Below are positions 43,776 to 52,819 of a stretch of DNA of 64,000 bases, in pieces (within the stretch, counting starts at the first letter, position 1; every line of letters begins with the position of its first letter). The notes under the pieces are model-generated. The model was not told the DNA's origin and did not search any database. It saw only the letters and a list, made by a program, of their open reading frames with translations. Both the position numbers and the translations under genes were made by a program. Origin of the DNA: Bacillota bacterium (GTDB lineage: Bacteria > Bacillota > Clostridia > Lachnospirales > Lachnospiraceae). The stretch covers positions 1-64,000 of the forward strand of contig JAEWQV010000002.1 in assembly GCA_023399055.1 (NCBI GenBank), given 5' to 3'.

Positions 43776-44147
43776 TTAGTCAACCATAAGGAACCACTTA
43801 AAGCCAAATTTGTCCTTTAATTCACTCATGCAGGTTGCAAATTCTGGTTTATGAGGAGCTTGTATAATGGTACCGCCTTCTTTTAAAATATCAAATACGC
43901 TTTCGACCTCTGCAACGGTGTCAAAGACCACAGCAAGGAATAACGAGTCTGTTTGGATTCTCTCTCGGTCTGCACCGCCATCGGATAACCTAATCCTTTG
44001 TTTACCAATGTGGGCTTCCGTATGGTATATAAGGTTTGTCTCTGTATTTTTTCCCTGCCAATCAACTTCTAAGTTAAAGGCTTTTTTATATAATTCAATT
44101 GCCTCCTCACAACGACCGCCACAATGTAACGTTGGAATAAAAATCAT
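43776..44147 (-). CDS. VOC-superfamily (PhnB-like) protein
   Basis: GGGAGG before ATG 44147 gives 123 residues. It begins MIFIPTLHCGGRCEEAIELY and ends KFGFKWFLMVD, with EAHIGKQRIRLSDGGADRER between; this is the PhnB/glyoxalase-like pattern of the VOC fold. Many relatives have no known substrate. It lies next to the NUDIX gene in the same direction (about 40 bases), suggesting one transcript. Confidence 0.82.
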   Translation of the reverse strand: MIFIPTLHCGGRCEEAIELYKKAFNLEVDWQGKNTETNLIYHTEAHIGKQRIRLSDGGADRERIQTDSLFLAVVFDTVAEVESVFDILKEGGTIIQAPHKPEFATCMSELKDKFGFKWFLMVD

Positions 44148-44280
44148 TATGAACACCTCCCATAATATAATTCACTTAGTAATCAAGTTTGTATTATTGC
44201 CTCTTATAGGCTTAAAACCCTTTGTTTTAATACGATACGTATAGGTATGTAAAGAGTAAAGTAGGTATTCTATTGTGATA

Positions 44281-45114
44281 TTAAAAATAAACATGTAGCT
44301 TTTTGAACTCAATCGGACTCATTTGTTCCAACTTTCTAAAGATAGAGCAAAAATAGCTTACATCATTATAGCCTACGATTCTAGCTAATTCCTTAATTTG
44401 TATATCTTTACTTTGAAGTAATAGTTCTTTGCTTTTTTTAATCCGAATTAAATTGATATACTCTGATATAGTATGAGTTGTTATTTTTTTAAAGGAGGTA
44501 CAGAGGTATTGTGGTGTTAGACTAACGACCTGAGCAAGTTGAGTAAGAGTGAGATTTTTGTCATAATTTTGGTCAAGAAAATCCAGAAGAGGCTTTAATT
44601 TACTATATTGGCTTACTATACTGCTATCATACTTTAAAGAAGAAAACTTTAAGATATCCATAAGTATATCATAAGCTATACGAGAACTTTCAACGCTCTT
44701 AGTAGGATTGTCCGATTGCAATATTTCATAGGCCTTCGCTATTTTTGAAGATATCATATGCGGATTAGATACAAAGTAAATGCCTGATTTGTTAATTTCA
44801 GCGGTATTCATAAAAAAATCGTCAATATGTTTTCCCTGAAAAATCACCCAATCTACAGTCCAGGAATTACTTAAGGCATAGTATTCGTGTGGTTCGTTTG
44901 GGAAAAAGAGCATACCCTGGTTTTCACTAATCGTATAAGCATTATTATGAAGGATAAGTTCCCCTTTACCGCTGCGACATTGTATCCACTGGTAATGAGG
45001 ATAACCATTGGGTCGATTTATATATTCCTGTTCATAAGTGCATCCAACTCCTTCAATACAATAAGGAAGTTTTAAATCAAATTCGGATATAACGGGAAAA
45101 ATCATTCGTTTCAT
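44281..45114 (-). CDS. AraC-family regulator with cupin domain, divergent from GH42 gene
   Basis: 277 residues. The N-terminal cupin has QWIQCRSGKGELILHNNAYT; the C-terminal pair of HTH units is VVSLTPQYLCTSFKKITTHT and GYNDVSYFCSIFRKLEQMSP. It is transcribed away from the beta-galactosidase gene with about 125 bases between the starts, the common layout for a sugar-responsive activator of that gene. Confidence 0.9.
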   Translation of the reverse strand: MKRMIFPVISEFDLKLPYCIEGVGCTYEQEYINRPNGYPHYQWIQCRSGKGELILHNNAYTISENQGMLFFPNEPHEYYALSNSWTVDWVIFQGKHIDDFFMNTAEINKSGIYFVSNPHMISSKIAKAYEILQSDNPTKSVESSRIAYDILMDILKFSSLKYDSSIVSQYSKLKPLLDFLDQNYDKNLTLTQLAQVVSLTPQYLCTSFKKITTHTISEYINLIRIKKSKELLLQSKDIQIKELARIVGYNDVSYFCSIFRKLEQMSPIEFKKLHVYF

Positions 45115-45239
45115 TATTCACCTTAATTTTATCATATAGATGTTAAAATACTTAGATTGTTATTCGAAAATATGGATGATAACATATTAATATATTTATA
45201 TTATATGATGAAAACTGGAATTTGAAAAGGAGTATTAAC

Positions 45240-47240
45240 ATGAATAAACTACTGTATGGCGTTGCTTATTATGATGAATACATGCCTTATGAAAGATTAT
45301 ATAAGGATGTTGAGATGATGAAAGAGGCTGGAATAAACGTAGTTCGAATCGCCGAATCAACATGGAGTACCTTGGAGCCACAGAATGGAGTATTCGACTT
45401 CACACATATAGATCGCGTACTTAAGGCAATGCATGCAGCAGAGATAAGGGTTATTATAGGAACACCAACCTATGCTGTTCCTACCTGGATGGCAAAGGAA
45501 CACCCTGAAATCCTGGCAATCACTCCGTCAGGTCAGAATAAATACGGACCTCGTCAGAATATGGATATTACAAGCCCTGCATACCTTTTTTATTCGGAAA
45601 GAGTCATTCGGAAATTGTTGGAGCATGTAAAGGATCATCCAGCGGTTATTGGATACCAAGCAGATAATGAAACAAAAGCCTATCACACCGCTGGACCTAA
45701 TGTACAGGTTATGTTTGTTAAATACATGAGAGAGAAGTTTAAAAGTCTTGATGAAATAAATCATAAGTTTGGATTGGATTATTGGAGCAATCGAATTAAC
45801 ACTTGGGAGGACTTTCCTGATGTTAATGCAACAATTAATGCAAGCTTAAGTTGTGAATTTAAAACATTTCAACGAAAACTCGTTACAGAGTTCCTCGCGT
45901 GGCAGGTTTCTATCATTAATGAATATAAGACACCTGAACAATTTGTTACACATAACTTTGATTATGGATGGAAACAGGCATCCTTTGGCATTCAACCGGA
46001 AGTGAATCATTTTGATGCAGCCAGAGCCTTTGACATTGCAGGTGCTGATATCTATCACCCATCTCAGGACGAGCTTACCGGATCCGATATTTCCTTTTGT
46101 GGAGATATAGCACGCTCAATGAAAAGAAGCAATTATCTGGTATTAGAAACAGAAGCGCAGGGGTTTGCCAGTTGGGTTCCGTACCCGGGTCAACTAAGGC
46201 TTCAGGCTTTTAGTCATCTTGCCTCCGGTGCAAATATGGTGGCTTATTGGCATTGGCATTCACTGCATAATGCTGTTGAGACTTATTGGAAAGGTCTCCT
46301 AAGCCATGATTTTGAACCAAATCCTGCTTATGAAGAAGCAAAAACTATTGGATATGATTTTAAAAGATTTAGCTCTAAACTGATTAATTTAAAAAAGCAT
46401 AATCAGATTGCAGTGCTTTTTAGTAATGATGCCCTTTCAGCACTTGATTCCTTCAAGGAGCATCATAATGGCTTAGATTATAATGAGATATTACGTTTCA
46501 TGTATGATAGTCTATATGAGAGGAACCTTGCATGTGATTTTGTTGACCCCTCCAGTGAGAATATAGGAGATTATTCGATGTTGGTGGTGCCACCTTTATA
46601 CTCTGCATCAGATGCCCTGTTACATCGTTTAAACAGATTTGTAGAAAATGGTGGACATATTATCTACGCTTTAAGAAGTGGCTTCTCGGATGAAAATGTT
46701 AAGGTTAGATCTTCACACCAACCAGGAGTAATTGGAGAAGCTTGCGGTGTTTATTATTCGCAATTTGTTGCTTCAAATAAAGTAACTCTAAAGGATTTGC
46801 CGTATGAAATCGAAGACGATACAACGGTAAACACATGGGTTGAACTTCTTGTTCCTAATACGGCGAAGGTAATTGCAAGATATAATCATCCATATTGGGG
46901 GAAATATGCTGCGATTACTCAAAATGAATATGGGAAGGGCACTGCAACTTATATGGGGTGTATCCCAAACAAACAGATTATGGACAAAATCATAAAAAAT
47001 GTTGCAATTAGAGCAGGTTTATGGGGAAACGATCAGGAAATAGCATTTCCTTTAATTACAAAGGCAGGAATAAATCAAGAGGGTAAGCTTGTTCACTATT
47101 ACTTTAATTACTCTATGACTCCGAATACTTTTCAATATCCACATAGAGAAGGGATTGAATTGTTCACTAGTAGAGCGGTTGCGACAAAAGAGTCTGTTGA
47201 TATAGAACCATGGGGGATTAGAATAATTGAGGAGGTCTGA
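45240..47240 (+). CDS. Beta-galactosidase, glycoside hydrolase family 42
   Basis: ATG 45240 with AAAAGGAG gives 666 residues, typical for GH42. The barrel starts LLYGVAYYDEYMPYERLYKD; the acid/base Glu is in VIGYQADNETKAYHT and the nucleophile Glu in YLVLETEAQGFASW. The trimerisation and beta-sandwich domains follow (from about residue 385: HNQIAVLFSNDALSALDSFK). No signal peptide, so it acts on imported galactosides. Controlled presumably by the divergent AraC protein. Confidence 0.93.
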   Translation: MNKLLYGVAYYDEYMPYERLYKDVEMMKEAGINVVRIAESTWSTLEPQNGVFDFTHIDRVLKAMHAAEIRVIIGTPTYAVPTWMAKEHPEILAITPSGQNKYGPRQNMDITSPAYLFYSERVIRKLLEHVKDHPAVIGYQADNETKAYHTAGPNVQVMFVKYMREKFKSLDEINHKFGLDYWSNRINTWEDFPDVNATINASLSCEFKTFQRKLVTEFLAWQVSIINEYKTPEQFVTHNFDYGWKQASFGIQPEVNHFDAARAFDIAGADIYHPSQDELTGSDISFCGDIARSMKRSNYLVLETEAQGFASWVPYPGQLRLQAFSHLASGANMVAYWHWHSLHNAVETYWKGLLSHDFEPNPAYEEAKTIGYDFKRFSSKLINLKKHNQIAVLFSNDALSALDSFKEHHNGLDYNEILRFMYDSLYERNLACDFVDPSSENIGDYSMLVVPPLYSASDALLHRLNRFVENGGHIIYALRSGFSDENVKVRSSHQPGVIGEACGVYYSQFVASNKVTLKDLPYEIEDDTTVNTWVELLVPNTAKVIARYNHPYWGKYAAITQNEYGKGTATYMGCIPNKQIMDKIIKNVAIRAGLWGNDQEIAFPLITKAGINQEGKLVHYYFNYSMTPNTFQYPHREGIELFTSRAVATKESVDIEPWGIRIIEEV

Positions 47241-47328
47241 CTAGATTGAAAAAATCAATAGATTGCCAAATATAAGGATATGGAATATAATGGATATTGA
47301 TTCAAAATGTACGATATAGGGAGTACCA

Positions 47329-48549
47329 ATGAAAAAACAATACTTTTTATTAAAAACAATAAGATTAATTATTAAATTATTAATAGTTATTATTTTAGGA
47401 ATTTTCCTGTTATTTGTTTATAAGAAAATGACCAGCGAATCTAATGTATATAGTAGTTTTCCGTCTGTTATAAATCTACTTTACTTGATGCTATATATAC
47501 CAATATTGATTGCTGGTATCTGGTGCTTAGGTCGTATTAATAAAAAGCTAAAGGTATTGTTCCCTGAAAAATATCCTCCACGAGGACCGATTACAAAGAA
47601 AAAATTTTTCAAAATTATTATAAAAACAGCTATAATATTTGTTTTAACAATGGTAGCAATATTATTTATCGCTCCTTTTGTAATTATATATGTTGCAACC
47701 AATCATCATGTATATTATCGAAATGATTCATTGCTACAAATGACATATACTGCATCAGAATACAACCTTAATGAAAATATACTGTCGCTAGAAACAGAGG
47801 ACAAGGTTAAACTTTGGGTTTCTGAAATAGCTGTCAGTAATCCCAAAGCTATTGTGATTTTCTTAACTGGAATTGAACAGCCTTCAATAACACAATTTTA
47901 TCCCCATGCGAAACTGTTGGAAAGCAATGGATATGCCTCTATATTACTTGAAGTTAGAGGGCATGGTAAAAGTGGTGGAAATAAAATTTGCCTAGGATAT
48001 GATGAGATACTGGATGTTAAGGCAACAATAAACTATATAAAAAGTAAAAATGAATATAGAAATATCCCAATTATTATTCAAGGTGTTTCTATGGGTGGTG
48101 CAGTTGCAATAAATGCATTCGGTCAATACAAGGAAATAAATGCATTAATAGCGATGTCTGCTTATACTACGTTTGAGGATGTTGTAATTGATAATTTGGA
48201 ATACTATAAAGTACCAAAATTCATATGCACAATAGAAAAGCCTTTATTTAATTTAGCGCTTGTTGCGAACTTTGGCGTTGATAAAGTTAATAATATGAAT
48301 CCAATTACACAGATACAAAATTCAAATAATAGACCTATCTTGTTAATCGCATCAAATGGAGATACCAGTGTACCGGTTGATAATACAAAAAAACTATATT
48401 CGGTATCAAAAAACGCAGATTTGTGGATTCGTGATTCTTGGGAACATTTTATTGTAAAGGATTGTGTTTTAGTAAATGTTGCTGATGACAAAGAGTATTG
48501 TAACAAGATATTAGGATTTTTAAAAAAAGTTTGTGATGATAGTCTTTAG
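47329..48549 (+). CDS. Membrane-anchored alpha/beta hydrolase
   Basis: 406 residues. The N-terminal 135 residues hold three hydrophobic segments (TIRLIIKLLIVIILGIFLLF, a second near residue 45-65 and a third near 95-120). The hydrolase domain has LEVRGHGKSGGNKICLGYDE, the nucleophile IIIQGVSMGGAVAINA, and a C-terminal Asp/His pair near SNGDTSVPVDN and DSWEHFIVKD. Substrate unknown. It follows the GH42 gene by 88 bases in the same direction. Confidence 0.85.
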   Translation: MKKQYFLLKTIRLIIKLLIVIILGIFLLFVYKKMTSESNVYSSFPSVINLLYLMLYIPILIAGIWCLGRINKKLKVLFPEKYPPRGPITKKKFFKIIIKTAIIFVLTMVAILFIAPFVIIYVATNHHVYYRNDSLLQMTYTASEYNLNENILSLETEDKVKLWVSEIAVSNPKAIVIFLTGIEQPSITQFYPHAKLLESNGYASILLEVRGHGKSGGNKICLGYDEILDVKATINYIKSKNEYRNIPIIIQGVSMGGAVAINAFGQYKEINALIAMSAYTTFEDVVIDNLEYYKVPKFICTIEKPLFNLALVANFGVDKVNNMNPITQIQNSNNRPILLIASNGDTSVPVDNTKKLYSVSKNADLWIRDSWEHFIVKDCVLVNVADDKEYCNKILGFLKKVCDDSL

Positions 48550-48650
48550 AATTAATTTATTCATGATTTGCTATCTCTGCTTGCTAACCTATGACCTTAT
48601 AACTAAGGCTTTGCAAGGTGTCTACAAGTGTATACAGGCTATAAATACAT

Positions 48651-48686
48651 AAAAAAATCAGGAAGCCTTAAAAATCAAGACTTCCC
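48651..48686 (-). terminator. Terminator after the second tRNA-Gly
   Basis: GGAAGTCTT and AAGGCTTCC form a 9-bp stem (one G-T) around GATTTTT on the minus strand, with T7 downstream. Confidence 0.85.
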
Positions 48687-48699
48687 AACTATTTCATTA

Positions 48700-48771
48700 A
48701 GCGCGAGACGGGATTCGAACCCGCGACCCTCGCCTTGGCAAGGCGATACTCCACCACTGAGCCACTCGCGC
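48700..48771 (-). tRNA. tRNA-Gly (anticodon GCC), second copy
   Basis: The sequence of this tRNA is identical to the copy at 3339-3410, base for base over the mature region, including U as discriminator and no encoded CCA. The flanking sequences and terminators differ, so this is not a recent large duplication. Confidence 0.95.
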
Positions 48772-48898
48772 ATATTATGTTCTGTGCCTTCGTTTATTTC
48801 GTAAGCACATGACATAATATACTATAGATTGTTAAGTTTGTCAATGCGTATAGAAGAAAATTTTTAATTTTATTTATTATTTATATTATATGTGTAAT

Positions 48899-49663
48899 TT
48901 AAGCAATTGCGATGGTACATACATATTCATTTTTCTGGAATTGCTTATTCTTCAAATTTTCTGATATGGTTAAGGATACATCAATCCATAATTCTTCTGC
49001 AGCGAGCAGAAGATTAGCCAACATAATACCCATATCAATCATCTTATTGTAATCCAGAAGTTTACCAATTAATAAGTTCTTCTTTGCAAATATGTGAATT
49101 CTGTTATTGTATACAACAAATCTCCAGGGTTGGCTATTATACAGAGAAGGGGCAAGCCTTGCAGCAGATAATATTTGTTTTATATCTGCGGATACTTCTT
49201 CTTTGTAGACTACCAATTCACTTTCTGGGAAACGGTGTGCCTCAGAACTATCTCTGACAACAGGTGAGGAGGTTATGCCAAAGGCTAGTGCAATAACAAA
49301 TTTATATTTCATAGTATCTTTGAGACTCTTACCCGGGCTTAAGATAGAGTAACAAGCTCCAATTCCTTTTGTGGCAAGGAATAAATCCATCTGCTGCATT
49401 AAATAGCCAGCATTTAGAAGATAACCCTCGCAGTCTTCTGATGATATACATAGATAATATGGTGCTTTAACATGGAATGGGGTAGAGAAGCCTTGCTTTT
49501 CTTCGATATGATTAACAAGCTTAAACTCTACTGCGATATCTTCCATCAGCATGGGAAGCTTATTCGCATATTCCAGGATTTCAGAAATGACATCCCACTC
49601 AAGCTTTTCATGTTTAAAATGACGATTCGATTTCCTCGAAAACATTGCATCAAAAGTATTCAT
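48899..49663 (-). CDS. Nitroreductase-family protein
   Basis: 254 residues. N-terminal MFSRKSNRHFKHEKLEWDVI is the FMN-binding start; LSAARLAPSLYNSQPWRFVV is the second FMN motif; it ends with MGIMLANLLLAAEELWIDVS. This is the longer nitroreductase form in which the first motif lies before a repeated half. It transfers electrons from NAD(P)H to nitro-compounds or quinones. An AraC regulator gene lies 33 bases upstream in the same direction. Confidence 0.88.
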   Translation of the reverse strand: MNTFDAMFSRKSNRHFKHEKLEWDVISEILEYANKLPMLMEDIAVEFKLVNHIEEKQGFSTPFHVKAPYYLCISSEDCEGYLLNAGYLMQQMDLFLATKGIGACYSILSPGKSLKDTMKYKFVIALAFGITSSPVVRDSSEAHRFPESELVVYKEEVSADIKQILSAARLAPSLYNSQPWRFVVYNNRIHIFAKKNLLIGKLLDYNKMIDMGIMLANLLLAAEELWIDVSLTISENLKNKQFQKNEYVCTIAIA

Positions 49664-49695
49664 TAATCAACCTTCTTCCTTAATCGTTTGCTACA

Positions 49696-50550
49696 TTAGT
49701 TTGTCATGGACTTTTTCTTAAAGTGTAAGGGAGATATTCCATAATATTTTTTAAATAGCTTACTGAAATGATACACGTCATCATAACCTACCTGATTAGC
49801 AATATTTTTGATACTGCCACCTTCCTCATTGAGAAGAATATCTTTCGCCTTCTCCAGGCGAATTTTAATCAGATAGTTAATAGGTGATTCACCAGTTTCT
49901 TCTTTAAATATTTTTGAAATATACACTGGGCTTAGATACATATTATGAGCAATCTGCTCCAGTGATATTTTGTTCTCATAATTTTCATTCAAATAAGTTA
50001 TGATTCGATTTACAGCGTAATTCTTGCTGTAGGTTTCAAAGTTATAACCTTTTTGTTCAGGTTTTTCAACATCTGCAATTTCTCGCATGACTAATAGAAG
50101 CAATTGCATCAAATGTGCCTTAAACATAAAATATCGGCCTATTTGATTGCTGTCCCTTTCAGCTATCATGGAAAAACAAAGCTTTGAAATTTCCTGCCTT
50201 AGCTCCGACGTGGTATGAAGTACATACCCCTTATCAGGTAACTCAATAGAGTTTGGAGCCATGTTCCTGAATTGAAAGTCAGTAAAACCGAAGATAAATT
50301 CTATTGTAGGTTCTTTCTTATTCACTACAATATGTGTATGCTTTACGCCAGGGTTACATATAATCAAATCTCCGGCTTCGACAGATATTTCCTCGCCTTC
50401 AATCAGATATTTACCCTTACCGGATAATACATATGCAAGTTCTGTAAAATCATGATCATGATAAACGCCTTCTTCAAGCATCCGGACCTTAGACACATAG
50501 AATACGGATGGGTTAAAATCTGTATAAGTTAAGTCATATTCAAGAGCCAT
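49696..50550 (-). CDS. AraC-family regulator with cupin domain
   Basis: 284 residues. AGGAGG precedes ATG 50550. The cupin part has DHDFTELAYVLSGKGKYLIE and PGVKHTHIVVN; the HTH units are HNMYLSPVYISKIFKEETGE and VGYDDVYHFSKLFKKYYGIS. It lies directly upstream of the nitroreductase gene, which it may control. Confidence 0.9.
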   Translation of the reverse strand: MALEYDLTYTDFNPSVFYVSKVRMLEEGVYHDHDFTELAYVLSGKGKYLIEGEEISVEAGDLIICNPGVKHTHIVVNKKEPTIEFIFGFTDFQFRNMAPNSIELPDKGYVLHTTSELRQEISKLCFSMIAERDSNQIGRYFMFKAHLMQLLLLVMREIADVEKPEQKGYNFETYSKNYAVNRIITYLNENYENKISLEQIAHNMYLSPVYISKIFKEETGESPINYLIKIRLEKAKDILLNEEGGSIKNIANQVGYDDVYHFSKLFKKYYGISPLHFKKKSMTN

Positions 50551-51069
50551 AGATCCTCCTATGAACGCTATCAGCGGTAATATTGTAATTTATATCATTG
50601 GGGAATAGTTGTAGTTATCACTTTAGGGAATAGTATATCTCACTTATTAAATCTTTAAAATATTATAACATTAGTATATTAAATAGGTAAATGAATTTTT
50701 CAAATATTTTTTACAGGTTAATTATGAATTAAGTAAGTGAACATTGCTAAAAGTTTTTCACAGCCCTCCTTTCTGCTTGTAAATGAAAGGAAAAAGCTTG
50801 CTATTGAATGAATATTGCATTAAAAATCCATATGTAATTTGGTAATATTTTTTAGCGAAAAATAGTTGATTTTAAACTTTTGAAGTCTTATAGTAGCAAT
50901 GGGACTTATATAGAAGAAATAGGTGGAACCTATTATAAAATAAAACATGACTTAAGTAATAATCTCCATTCAAATATCGACAGAAGGAGATATAATAAAG
51001 TGACTTAGTTGGTACTATTCAGTACCTTCATAGTTACCTTAGTAAATACAGCCTGGGAGGATTTTTGAA
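50551..51069. other. Long AT-rich region before the ABC exporter
   Basis: No gene is visible. It separates the divergent AraC and ABC genes. Near its end GGGAGGATTTTTGAAATG provides the exporter's start. I see no T-box, terminator hairpin or conserved riboswitch core here. Confidence 0.5.
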
Positions 51070-52818
51070 ATGACTGCGATGCAATGGTTTTATTCGTTTT
51101 TAAAAAAATATCGTAGGAGGCTGATTTTTGCCTCATTTTTAACCACAATATCATGCTTGATTGCGATTGTTAATCCGTATGTATCTGGTATTATTGTGGA
51201 CGACATTATACTAAAAGGCAACCACGACTTATTACCTATGATGATGGTAATTATGGTGGTTACAACCTTATTCAGAGCAGTAATTAAAAACTGGTTCCTA
51301 GTTATCTTTGAGACCTGCTCTCAAGGAATGCTGTATACATTAAGAGACTACGTTTATCGTAAAATGTTAGCGCAAGACTTTAGCTTTTATAATAAGAACC
51401 GTACTGGTGATTTAATGTCTCGCCAGACTGGTGATATGGAAGCTATCCGTCATTTTGTGGCTTATGTTATATATTCAGTCTATGAAAATATATTATTATT
51501 TGTAATAGCACTTATTATGATGTTTGCGGTTGACTGGCGTTTGGCATTAATTATGATTGCAGTTCTTCCTTTAACAGCTTGGGCTACCTTTAAACAGCTA
51601 AAAGCTGTTAAGCCAGCCTTTCATAAGATTAGACAACGTTTTTCTAGCTTAAATACTGCGGTTCAAGAAAATGTAAGTGGTAACCGTGTAATCAAAGCTT
51701 TTGCAAAAGAGGATTACGAAATCAGGAAGTTTGAGAAAGAGAATGACGGATATCGGGAAGCAGAGCTTGAAGCGGCAAGTATCTGGAAAAAGTATGTACC
51801 TATCTTTGAGTTCCTGGCGAATGTACTATCAATTATTCTATATCTAATCGGCGGTATCATGGTAGTAAAAGGGTATATGTCCCTCGGTAAACTTGTAACT
51901 GCCAGTGGTTATTTATGGATGTTGAACCAGCCACTTAGACAAGCAGGCTGGCTGGCAAATGATTATCAGCGTTTTGTGACTTCTGTAGAAAAAATATACT
52001 CAACTGTAATTGTGGAGCCTTCCATCAAAGCTCCAGAGCATGCCATCTCCGCCAAACGGTTCAAAGGAAACATCGAATTTTCTCATGTGAGTTATCGGGC
52101 AGAAGATGATGTTATCCTTAAGGATATTAACTTCAAGATCAAGCATGGTCAGACAGTTGGTATTATTGGTGCAACTGGTTCCGGTAAATCTACTCTGATG
52201 AACTTGTTATGTCGTTTCTATGACGTTACTTCCGGAGATGTTATCATCGACGGAGTTAATGTGAAGGATATGGATTTGTACTCTCTTCGTGATAATATTG
52301 GTATGGCAATGCAGGATGTGTTCCTGTTCTCCGATACCATTGAAGGAAATATTGCTTACAGTAGACCAAATTGCAGTTTTGAAGAAGTGGAAGCGGTAGC
52401 AAAGATTGCAAATGCACATAACTTTATTCTTCAAATGCCGGATGGATATGATACGATTGTTGGTGAACGTGGCGTTGGTCTTTCCGGTGGTCAAAAGCAG
52501 AGAATTTCCCTTGCCAGAGCACTCCTTAAAAATCCTTCCATAATCATTCTTGATGATACTACTTCAGCAGTGGATATGGAGACAGAGACCCAGATTCAAA
52601 ATGAACTTGGTGCTTTAAATCAAAATCAAACAGTATTCATTATTGCCCATCGAATTTCTTCTATTAAAGATGCAGACCAAATTCTTGTATTGGATAATGG
52701 TTGTATTATTGAAGCAGGTAATCATGAGGAATTATTAGAGAAGAATGGCTACTATGCGACAGTGTTCCACCATCAGTATGGCGATTTCAACTCTTTGACA
52801 GCAAAGGAGGCGCACTAA
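51070..52818 (+). CDS. Heterodimeric ABC exporter, subunit 1 (non-catalytic-type NBD)
   Basis: 582 residues: six transmembrane helices (to about residue 320) then an ATPase domain. Walker A is GATGSGKST, signature LSGGQKQR, Walker B IIILDDTTSAVD, with Asp where the catalytic Glu normally stands. That substitution is the hallmark of the degenerate-site partner in BmrC/LmrC or TM287-type heterodimers. Its gene is followed after one base by the partner gene. It probably exports drugs or lipids. Confidence 0.93.
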   Translation: MTAMQWFYSFLKKYRRRLIFASFLTTISCLIAIVNPYVSGIIVDDIILKGNHDLLPMMMVIMVVTTLFRAVIKNWFLVIFETCSQGMLYTLRDYVYRKMLAQDFSFYNKNRTGDLMSRQTGDMEAIRHFVAYVIYSVYENILLFVIALIMMFAVDWRLALIMIAVLPLTAWATFKQLKAVKPAFHKIRQRFSSLNTAVQENVSGNRVIKAFAKEDYEIRKFEKENDGYREAELEAASIWKKYVPIFEFLANVLSIILYLIGGIMVVKGYMSLGKLVTASGYLWMLNQPLRQAGWLANDYQRFVTSVEKIYSTVIVEPSIKAPEHAISAKRFKGNIEFSHVSYRAEDDVILKDINFKIKHGQTVGIIGATGSGKSTLMNLLCRFYDVTSGDVIIDGVNVKDMDLYSLRDNIGMAMQDVFLFSDTIEGNIAYSRPNCSFEEVEAVAKIANAHNFILQMPDGYDTIVGERGVGLSGGQKQRISLARALLKNPSIIILDDTTSAVDMETETQIQNELGALNQNQTVFIIAHRISSIKDADQILVLDNGCIIEAGNHEELLEKNGYYATVFHHQYGDFNSLTAKEAH

Positions 52819-52819
52819 A

